DNA of 9,419 nucleotides from positions 1 to 9,419 of the forward strand of contig JBJXHG010000180.1 of the NCBI GenBank assembly GCA_046160865.1, in the 5' to 3' direction. Below the pieces are notes generated by a model. The model did not search any database, had not been told where the DNA came from, and saw only the letters and a list, made by a program, of their open reading frames with translations. Source of the DNA: JBJXHG01 sp046160865. GTDB taxonomy: Bacteria; Planctomycetota; UBA1135; GCA-002686595. Below, piece after piece: positions 1 through 6,338 of this stretch (its first letter is position 1; every line of letters starts with the position of its first letter). A program made the translations under genes and the position numbers.

Positions 1-69
1 AGCCAGGAGTCGAAGCTCGCATTCTCGACTACCGGCACGGCGAAGTTCCTGTTGTTCGACTTGCCTTAG
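1..69 (+). CDS. C-terminal end of an unidentified upstream protein (5' partial)
   Basis: An open frame enters from the left edge and gives 22 residues ending in KFLLFDLP before a TAG stop at 67-69. The fragment is too short to assign to a family. Its stop codon is formed by the first bases of palindromic element copy A (TAGCAGCCCG), so the present C-terminus may have been set by insertion of that element rather than being the ancestral end. No other reading of this stretch is better supported. Confidence 0.55.
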   Translation, partial: SQESKLAFSTTGTAKFLLFDLP

Positions 70-227
70 CAGCCCGTTGTGAACGTCATTCGGCGCGAAG
101 GGCGTCCCTTCGCGCCGGCACGGCGTCGCTCGATCCTCGGCGAATCACGAGGATTCACCTGCGGTCGCGCGCCTTGCGCCGACACGAACGGACGACTTGT
201 GCGCGCGAAGCACTCCCATCACGGGCT
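67..227 (+). mobile_element. MITE-like palindromic element, copy A (right end truncated)
   Basis: This 161-bp block aligns without gaps to the reverse complement of 9174-9334, with 138 of 161 positions identical by hand count. In copy B both ends are intact and inverted (CTAGCAGCCCG and CGGGCTGCTAG). Here the left end is intact (TAGCAGCCCG) but the right end stops at CACGGGCT and passes straight into FG-GAP remnant 1. The centre carries inverted repeats: ATCCTCG at 133-139 with CGAGGAT at 148-154, and GGCGAATC at 139-146 with GATTCACC at 152-159 (one mismatch). Terminal inverted repeats, small size and no transposase fit a non-autonomous element. The TA at the left end resembles the TA target of IS630/Tc1-type transposases, which is inference only. 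A large REP- or BIME-like repeat is the alternative. Confidence 0.7.
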
Positions 228-454
228 CACCGCTCACGTTCAACGAGCTCGTCGCGTTCGCATTGACTGCGGACGTCGTGCTCCCATTCGGCTTTGCGCA
301 TTACGTTGCAGCGGGTCCGCACCACTGGCGCGCGCGGCTGCGCACGAACAACCCGCTCTCTCCGGTGACGCCGTGGGTGACGATGCCCGGCAACTGCGTG
401 AGCGAGACCAAGCTGCGCTCGCGCAAGCTGCACGGCACACGCGAACCGCAGTGA
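218..454 (+). pseudogene. FG-GAP protein remnant 1 (C-terminal module only)
   Basis: The frame ending at the TGA at 452-454 encodes about 78 residues that match the last part of the intact FG-GAP protein encoded at 807-4385. Both contain GSPL.FNEL followed by HWRARLRTNNP, PVTPWVTMPGNC and SETKLR; across the 32 residues from HWRAR to TKLR only three differ. In the intact protein this is the C-terminal beta-rich module after the repeats. Here the signal peptide, the FG-GAP units and the first part of that module are missing, replaced at the left by palindromic element copy A. No ribosome binding site or good start codon precedes it, so expression as a protein is unlikely. It is best read as the end of an older paralogue truncated at the element junction. 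Confidence 0.7.
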
Positions 455-483
455 GCAGCGGGCTCGCTCGACCTGCGCGAATG

Positions 484-738
484 TTCTGCAACGAGCTCGG
501 CTTCTAGCCCGAGCTCGCAGAGCTCTCGCCGGCGCGCGGCGTCGCGCCGACGGCCCGCCTCGAACAGGTGCTGGCGCCGCGGCGAGCGCAGCTGGACGGG
601 AGCTGGATCTCATCGGGTGCTGAGCAGCCGATCACGGGCGCACCGCTCTCGTTCCAGGAGCTCGTCGGGTTCGTTCCGATTGCCGACATCGAGCTCCCGT
701 TCGAGGTCCCGCCGCCGGCGACGCGCGTCGCGCATTGA
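484..738 (+). pseudogene. FG-GAP protein remnant 2 (degenerate C-terminal module)
   Basis: In the frame ending at the TGA at 736-738, residues such as ELAEL, GVAPTARLE, LDGS, ITGAPLSFQELVGF and IELPF align with the intact FG-GAP protein (ELAGF, GLAPVARLE, LDGS, LDGSPLVFNELAQF). They also match remnant 1 (ITGSPLTFNEL, VLPFGF). Continuing the alignment upstream brings in FCNELGF against FRIQLRF, and the next codon is an in-frame TAG at 505-507 where the intact gene has GAG. Similarity is lost after about 702, so the HWRARLRTNN end is absent. It therefore has an internal stop, no repeats and no proper terminus. It lies immediately upstream of the intact gene, as expected of a tandem family with one decayed member. 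Confidence 0.65.
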
Positions 739-792
739 GCGAAAAGCTCGCACTGCCTGTTCATCCAGGCGCACCCGGTTCGTTCATTCCCC

Positions 793-800
793 GAAGGAGA
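793..800 (+). promoter_or_regulatory. Shine-Dalgarno site of the FG-GAP gene
   Basis: GAAGGAGA lies six bases before the ATG at 807-809. It is the clearest ribosome binding site in the window and decides the start against the longer in-frame TTG at 735, which has no such motif. No convincing -35/-10 pair was found between 739 and 792. Confidence 0.7.
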
Positions 801-806
801 TCGACC

Positions 807-3800
807 ATGCTTGTGATTGCGTGTGTGTTGCTGTGCCAATTGGCTTCGAGCTCGACGGTCGCGGTGCAGGTCGCGCCCGCGGGCGAGTTCGGGGGAGGGA
901 CTGCGAGCTCGGCGTGGACGGCGGAAGCTGCGCAGGCCGTCGCGCGCAGCGAGTACGAGTTCCGCGCACAGGCCGGCGAGCCGGGTGCATGGTCGGCGCC
1001 CAACCGCTCGCACGAGCTGCGCAGTCGCGTGTCGCCAGTGGGGATCGAGGTGTTTCCGCGCGCGACGAGCGCGGACGGCGCGTGTGCGGAGTGGAAGCTC
1101 GCGCTGCGCACGGCGAGCTTCGGCCGGCTCGGTGAGCTGCGCGAGCTGAGCGCGCCTTCGATCGCAGCGCACGGCGCGCGCATCGAGCTCGACCACGGAG
1201 CTCTCGTCGAGTGGTTCGTAAACGACGAGCGCGGCATCGAGCAAGGTTGGACGATCGCGGAGCGACCGCGCGGCATGGATCCCGTGTGGATCGGGCTCGA
1301 GATCACGGGCGACCTTTCGCTGCGCATCGACGACGGCGCGCGCTCTGGACTGCTCGTCGACGCGCGCGGCGAGGCGCAGATGCGCTACACGGGCCTGCTC
1401 GTGTACGACGCGACCGGTCGTGAGCTCGAAGCGCGGCTCTCGCCAAGCTCGGCGGGCGGCTTCGGCATCCGCATCGACGACACCGCCGCCACGTACCCGG
1501 TGACGGTCGATCCGCTGCTGACCGGGCCGGCGTGGACGGCGGAGTCCAATCAAGCCGGCGCGTTCTTCGGCTCGACGGTCGCCGCAGCCGGTGACGTGAA
1601 CGGCGACGGCTTCAGCGACGTCATTGTCGGCGCGTACAGCTACGACAACGGACAGGCAGACGAAGGTCGCGCGTTCGTCTACCTCGGATCGAGCAGCGGC
1701 CTCGCGGCGAGCGCCGCGTGGACGGCCGAGAGCGATCAAGCTGGCGCTGGCTTCGGTTTGTCGGTCGGTACCGCGGGGGACGTGAACGGCGACGGCTTCA
1801 GCGATGTGATCGTCGGCGCGTTCGGCTACGACAACGGCCAGACCGACGAAGGCCGCGCGTTCGTGTACTTGGGATCCGCGAGCGGTCTCGCAGCGAGCGC
1901 GGCGTGGACCGCGGAGAGCGATCAAGTAAGCGCGCAGTTTGGCGCTCCGATCGGGACCGCCGGCGACGTGAACGGCGACGGCTACTCCGACGTGTTGGTG
2001 AGCGCCAGCACGTACGACAACGGCCAAACCGACGAGGGCCGCGCGTACGTGTACTTGGGCTCGGCGAGCGGTCTCGCAGCGAGCGCCTCGTGGACTGCGG
2101 AGAGCAATCAGGCGGGCGCGCTCTACAGCGCTGGCGCCGGTGCTTCGGGCGACGTGAACGGCGACGGCTTCGGCGACGTGATCGTGGGCGCGTACCGCTA
2201 CGACAACGGACAATCCGACGAAGGCCGCGCGTTCGTGTATCTGGGTTCCGCGAGCGGTCTCGCGGCGAGCGCAGCGTGGACGGCCGAGAGCGATCAAGTC
2301 GGCGCGCAGCTCGGCAGCAACGTGCGCGCGGCGGGCGACGTGAACGGCGACGGTTACGCGGACGTGATCGTCGGCGCGCTCGACTTCGACAACGGCCAGA
2401 CGGACGAAGGCCGCGCACTCGTGTACTTGGGCTCTGCGGCCGGTCTCGCGACGAGCGCGGCGTGGACGGCCGAAAGCAATCAGGCCGGCGCGCGTTTCGG
2501 ACAGAGCGTCTCGACCGCGGGCGACGTGAACGGCGACGGGTTCAGCGACGTGATCGTCGGCGCGCACATGTACGACAACGGCCAAACGGACGAGGGTCGC
2601 GCGTTCGTCTACCTCGGCTCCGCGACGGGACTCGCAACGACCGCCGTATGGACGGCGGACAGCAATCAGGCCTTTGCGAACTTCGGCTCGTGGACCGGCA
2701 CCGCGGGCGACGTGAACGGCGACGGCTACAGCGACGTAATCGTCGGGGCACCCCTGTTCGACAACAATGAGTTCGACGAGGGGCGCGCGTACGTGTACCT
2801 GGGCTCGTCCAGCGGGCTCGCGTCGACGCATGCGTGGGTCATCGAGAGCAACCAAGCTGACGCGCGGCTCGGCTACTCGGTGGCATCGGCTGGCGACGTG
2901 AACGGCGACGGCTTCAGCGACGTGATCGTCGGTGCGCCGCGGTATGACAACGATCAGCCGGGAGAGGGCCGCGCGTTCGTCTACCTTGGCGCGGAGAGCG
3001 GTCTCACGACGACGGCTGCGTGGACGGTCGAGAGCAACGAGGTGAACTCGTTCTTTGGAGGCAGCGTCGCGTCGGCGGGCGACGTGAACGGCGACGGGTA
3101 CGGCGACGTCATCGTCGGTGCCAGCACGTACCACGGAGCTTCGCTCTACGAAGGCCGCGTGTTCGTGTACTTGGGCTCTGCGGACGGTCTCGCGTCGACC
3201 GCGGCGTGGATGTTCGGAAGCAATCAAGCGTTCGCCGGACTCGGCGAGAAGGCGTCGGGCGCGGGCGACGTGAACGGCGACGGCTTCAGCGACGTGATCG
3301 TTGCTGCGTCCGGCTACGACAACGGCCAGGTGGACCAAGGGCGCGCATACGTGTTTCACGGCTCCGTCACGGGGCTTTCGGCGAGTCCAACGTGGACGGC
3401 GGAGAGCAATCAAGCGGGCGCGTATTTCGGCGCGTCGCTCGGCACCGCGGGCGACGTCAATGGCGACGGTTACGGCGACGCGATCATCGGTTCGTACCAA
3501 TACGACAACGATCAGATCGACGACGGACGCGCGCTCCTCTATCTCGGCTCCGCGACAGGACTCGCTGCGAGCGCGTCGTGGACCGCCCAGGGCGACCAAG
3601 ACGAAGAGAGTTTCGGAAGCACGGTCGCGAGCGCGGGCGACGTGAACGGCGACGGCTTCAGCGACGTGATCGTTGCTGCGTCCGGCTACTACAACCCGCT
3701 GACCAGCGCAGGCCGCGTCGCGCTGTACCTCGGCGCGGCGTCGGGTCTCGCGTCGAGCCCCGTGTGGACTGCCGAAGGTGAGCGCGCCGTCGCCTCGTTC

Positions 3801-4385
3801 GGCGTCGCACTCGCGCCCGCTGGCGACGTGAACGGTGACGGCTATAGCGACGTGGTCATAACCGATCACTACCTCGACGAGACGTTCTACGCAGGTCGTG
3901 CCTCGGTGTACCTTGGCAACCAAGGACGTGGCAGTTGGACGCTGTCCGCGCAACAGCGTCAGTCGGGCGACGGTGCACCGATCGCGTTGCTCGGTCGCTC
4001 GATCTCGGCGGCAGAGTTCCGCATCCAATTGCGGTTCGAGCGAGAGCTCGCGGGCTTCGGCTGGGGCAGCGGACTCGCTCCGGTTGCGCGTCTCGAATGG
4101 GAGGTCGCACCGCTCTCGGATCCGCTCGACGGCAGTGCGCTCGCGTCAGGTGCGAGCCAAGCGCTCGACGGCTCGCCGCTCGTCTTCAACGAGCTCGCGC
4201 AATTCCCCGTCTTGTCGGCCGGACCGCTGCAATCGGTCGCGCAGGGTGCGTTCCACTGGCGTGCGCGACTGCGCACGAACAATCCCGTGTTCCCCGTCAC
4301 GCCGTGGGTGACGATGCCGGGCAACTGCATGAGCGAGACGAAGCTGCGCACCGGGAAGGTGCCGGGGAAGCGCTTGTTGCAGTGA
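807..4385 (+). CDS. Secreted FG-GAP (integrin alpha-type) repeat protein, 1192 aa
   Basis: A probable exported calcium-binding beta-propeller protein. ATG 807 is chosen because of the strong Shine-Dalgarno site at 793-800. The first ~25 residues (MLVIACVLLCQLASSS...) are hydrophobic, like a Sec signal peptide, but lack the usual positive N-terminus. Residues ~35-235 match the N-terminal module often seen before bacterial FG-GAP arrays (SEYEFRAQ, APNRSHELR, and YPVTVDPLL at its end). From about residue 240 come 13 tandem units of 62 residues, each with a DVNGDG[FY].D calcium loop (first D263, last D1007), GRA.VYLGS..GL and a W.AES.Q turn. Integrin heads use seven such repeats, so 13 could form two propellers. 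Residues ~1045-1192 form a beta-rich, possibly fibronectin-like module (HWRARLRTNNP, PVTPWVTMPGNC). Known relatives act at the cell surface or outside the cell; the ligand is unknown. Decayed paralogue ends lie directly upstream. Confidence 0.85.
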   Translation: MLVIACVLLCQLASSSTVAVQVAPAGEFGGGTASSAWTAEAAQAVARSEYEFRAQAGEPGAWSAPNRSHELRSRVSPVGIEVFPRATSADGACAEWKLALRTASFGRLGELRELSAPSIAAHGARIELDHGALVEWFVNDERGIEQGWTIAERPRGMDPVWIGLEITGDLSLRIDDGARSGLLVDARGEAQMRYTGLLVYDATGRELEARLSPSSAGGFGIRIDDTAATYPVTVDPLLTGPAWTAESNQAGAFFGSTVAAAGDVNGDGFSDVIVGAYSYDNGQADEGRAFVYLGSSSGLAASAAWTAESDQAGAGFGLSVGTAGDVNGDGFSDVIVGAFGYDNGQTDEGRAFVYLGSASGLAASAAWTAESDQVSAQFGAPIGTAGDVNGDGYSDVLVSASTYDNGQTDEGRAYVYLGSASGLAASASWTAESNQAGALYSAGAGASGDVNGDGFGDVIVGAYRYDNGQSDEGRAFVYLGSASGLAASAAWTAESDQVGAQLGSNVRAAGDVNGDGYADVIVGALDFDNGQTDEGRALVYLGSAAGLATSAAWTAESNQAGARFGQSVSTAGDVNGDGFSDVIVGAHMYDNGQTDEGRAFVYLGSATGLATTAVWTADSNQAFANFGSWTGTAGDVNGDGYSDVIVGAPLFDNNEFDEGRAYVYLGSSSGLASTHAWVIESNQADARLGYSVASAGDVNGDGFSDVIVGAPRYDNDQPGEGRAFVYLGAESGLTTTAAWTVESNEVNSFFGGSVASAGDVNGDGYGDVIVGASTYHGASLYEGRVFVYLGSADGLASTAAWMFGSNQAFAGLGEKASGAGDVNGDGFSDVIVAASGYDNGQVDQGRAYVFHGSVTGLSASPTWTAESNQAGAYFGASLGTAGDVNGDGYGDAIIGSYQYDNDQIDDGRALLYLGSATGLAASASWTAQGDQDEESFGSTVASAGDVNGDGFSDVIVAASGYYNPLTSAGRVALYLGAASGLASSPVWTAEGERAVASFGVALAPAGDVNGDGYSDVVITDHYLDETFYAGRASVYLGNQGRGSWTLSAQQRQSGDGAPIALLGRSISAAEFRIQLRFERELAGFGWGSGLAPVARLEWEVAPLSDPLDGSALASGASQALDGSPLVFNELAQFPVLSAGPLQSVAQGAFHWRARLRTNNPVFPVTPWVTMPGNCMSETKLRTGKVPGKRLLQ
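1527..3930 (+). repeat. In-gene tandem array: 13 FG-GAP units, exact 186-bp period
   Basis: The GAC codon that opens each calcium loop occurs at 1593, 1779, 1965, 2151, 2337, 2523, 2709, 2895, 3081, 3267, 3453, 3639 and 3825. Every step is exactly 186 bp (62 codons), with no insertion or deletion across 12 intervals. A half unit (AWTAESNQAGAFFGS) precedes the first full unit. Units 1-6 are closest to each other (YDNGQ.DEGRA, SGLAASA.WTAES). Units 9, 12 and 13 are the most divergent, with unit 13 losing the W.AES turn. The array is coding and has no spacers. Confidence 0.9.
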
Positions 4386-4492
4386 GCGCGTGACGCCGCG
4401 GTCCGTGTTGCTCACCACGCCGTGCTGCGGTTGTGAGAGCTCGCACGTTCTCGCGACGGAAGTCGGCCGAGCTGCGGGGTAAGGTAGCGGCG

Positions 4493-6328
4493 GTGGCGAA
4501 GCGCGCGCACGTCGAGGTCGCGAGACAGAGGGCGGTGACTCCGCCGTCGAACTCGGCGCAGCGCGCGCACTCCACGTCGAGTGCGCGCCGCGCGTTGCCG
4601 CACGTCGTGCTCGTCCTCGCGGCGTTCCTGGTGTACGCGCAGAGCCTCTCGTTCGGCTTCATGCCGATCGACGACAAGCTGCTCATCCTCGATCGCATCC
4701 GCTGGCTCGGTGATCCATCGAACGTCCTCGCCGCCTTTCGCGAAGGCGTGTTCGCCGGCAAGGAGCAGAACTTCTACCGGCCGATCCTCACGCTCAGCTT
4801 CATGTGGGACACGTGGGTCGGTGGGGGAGCGGCGCTCTTCTATCACCTGACGAACGTGCTCCTGCACGCCAGTGCGGTGCCGCTCGTCTTCCTCGCGCTG
4901 CAACGTTTCGGGGCGCGCCGTCCCATTGCATTCGCGCTCGCGCTGCTCTTCGCCGTCCATCCGGTGTTCGCGCACGCCGTCGCGTTCCTCCCCGGGCGCA
5001 ACGACCCGCTGCTCGCGATCTTCGTGCTCAGCGCGGTCCTCGCGTTCGAGCGCTGGGGAGAGTCGGCGAGCGTTGTATGGCTATGTGTGCACGCGTGCTT
5101 GTTCCTCGTCGCGCTCCTCACGAAGGAGAACGCAGTCGTGCTCGTTCCGCTGCTCGTGTTGCGACTGTGGCTCGCGCCGCAACCGCGACCGACATGGCGT
5201 GCGGTCGCGCCACTCGCCGGGGGCTGGCTCATCGCGCTCGTCGCGTGGTCCATGCTGCGGCAAGGTCACGGCGGCACGAGCTCTCCGACACACGTGGACA
5301 TGGGCGCGCTGCGCGAGTTCGTCGCGGCGATCGTGGTGCTGTTCGGCAAGCTCGTCGCGCCGGTGTCGCAGTCGGTCATGCCGGCGGTCGCCGACACGTC
5401 GCTCGTGCCCGGGATCGTGGCCGTCGTCGCGACACTCGCTCTCGCGCTGCGCGCCGGATTTCACGACGTGCGCAGCGCGGTGTTCGGCCTCGTGTGGTTC
5501 GGAACGTTCCTCTTCCTCCCGACGCTCGCCGGATCGCTCGGCATGGTGATGCCGATCCATCACGAGCACCGTCTCTATCTGCCCGCCGTCGGATTCTTCG
5601 CCTGCGTGGCGCAACTGCGCTTCGAGCGTGTGCTCCCCATTCGCCCGCGTGTCGTCGCCGCGCTCGTGGGCGTCGTGTTCATCGCCGCCAGCGCGCGGAC
5701 GCTCGCGCGCAGTCGCGCGTACGCGACGCCGATGGCGTTCGCCGAGCATGCCGTGCGCGAGTCGCTGAGCCTCGCCGTCTCTTTCAAGATGCGCTCCGAC
5801 GTGCTGCTCGAAGAGAAGGAGTTCGAGCGCGCGATCGCCGACGCGGAGCGCGCGCTCGCGCTGCGACCGGAGTACGCCGGCGCGCTCTCGAACCTCGGCA
5901 AGGCGCACTCCGAAGCCGGGCGGCCCGCGCAGTCCATCGAGTTCTACACGCGCGCCATCGCGAGCGATCCCAAGGATCTCGACCACGTCAACAATCGCGC
6001 AGTCGTCTACCTGACGAGCGGTGATTCCGCGCGGGCGATCGCCGACCTCGACTCCGTGCTCGCGCGTGATCCGCGGAACGGCAAGGCACTCAACAACCGC
6101 GGCAAGGCGCTGATCTACACGGGTCACCACGACCGCGCGGTCACGGATCTCAGCGCTGCGATCGATCGGAACGCAGACGACGGCGAGGCGTATCACAACC
6201 GTGCGGTCGCGTGGTACTCGCTGAAGGACTACGAGCGCGCGTGGGCCGACGTCGAGAGAGCCCGCGCGCTCGGCATCCCGGTGACGGCAGCGTTCGTCGA
6301 GGCGCTGCGCAACGCCTCGCGACGTTGA
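4493..6328 (+). CDS. TMTC-like GT-C membrane protein with C-terminal TPR repeats, 611 aa
   Basis: An integral membrane protein resembling GT-C glycosyltransferases of the TMTC / O-mannosyltransferase type, which use lipid-linked sugars to modify exported proteins. Numbering is from GTG 4493. A basic N-terminus precedes the first membrane helix (~36-55), followed by an extracytoplasmic acidic pair D60-D61 (FMPIDD), where the catalytic acid sits in GT-C folds. Family-like motifs follow: FYRPILTLSF (94-103), HPVFAHAVAFLPGRND (156-171), TKENAVVLVP (210-219) and HEHRLYLPAVGFF (357-369). About nine or ten hydrophobic segments end near residue 402. Residues ~430-600 form about five TPRs (e.g. A..NLGKAHSEAGRPAQSIE). 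The frame opens at GTG 4433, but GTG 4493 has AAGG eight bases upstream, so it is preferred. TAAGGT at 4480-4485 could instead be a -10 box of a leaderless transcript. The gene follows the FG-GAP gene by 107 bp and may act on exported proteins; substrate and activity are inferred. Confidence 0.75.
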   Translation: MAKRAHVEVARQRAVTPPSNSAQRAHSTSSARRALPHVVLVLAAFLVYAQSLSFGFMPIDDKLLILDRIRWLGDPSNVLAAFREGVFAGKEQNFYRPILTLSFMWDTWVGGGAALFYHLTNVLLHASAVPLVFLALQRFGARRPIAFALALLFAVHPVFAHAVAFLPGRNDPLLAIFVLSAVLAFERWGESASVVWLCVHACLFLVALLTKENAVVLVPLLVLRLWLAPQPRPTWRAVAPLAGGWLIALVAWSMLRQGHGGTSSPTHVDMGALREFVAAIVVLFGKLVAPVSQSVMPAVADTSLVPGIVAVVATLALALRAGFHDVRSAVFGLVWFGTFLFLPTLAGSLGMVMPIHHEHRLYLPAVGFFACVAQLRFERVLPIRPRVVAALVGVVFIAASARTLARSRAYATPMAFAEHAVRESLSLAVSFKMRSDVLLEEKEFERAIADAERALALRPEYAGALSNLGKAHSEAGRPAQSIEFYTRAIASDPKDLDHVNNRAVVYLTSGDSARAIADLDSVLARDPRNGKALNNRGKALIYTGHHDRAVTDLSAAIDRNADDGEAYHNRAVAWYSLKDYERAWADVERARALGIPVTAAFVEALRNASRR

Positions 6329-6338
6329 CGTTCGTCAC

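Noticed and set aside
79..507. A 142-codon rightward open frame as a gene
   Set aside because: It starts inside the palindromic element, crosses remnant 1 in the wrong frame and ends at the in-frame stop of remnant 2; the homology lies in other frames or is explained by the element.
1587..3930. Regular 186-bp repeats as a CRISPR-like or other non-coding array
   Set aside because: The units are contiguous, coding and diverged, have no spacers, and match FG-GAP calcium loops in frame.
504..4028. A 1174-codon open frame on the minus strand opposite the FG-GAP gene
   Set aside because: It is the mirror of an exact 186-bp coding repeat with G/C-ending codons: if one unit lacks antisense stops, all do. 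Its product is a low-complexity Arg/Ala/Val repeat with no signal, motif or ribosome binding site.
6326..6337. TGACGTTCGTCA palindrome between the convergent genes as a terminator
   Set aside because: The stem is only 4-5 bp with a 2-4 base loop and no T-run. It overlaps the stop codon of the membrane gene and could be chance.
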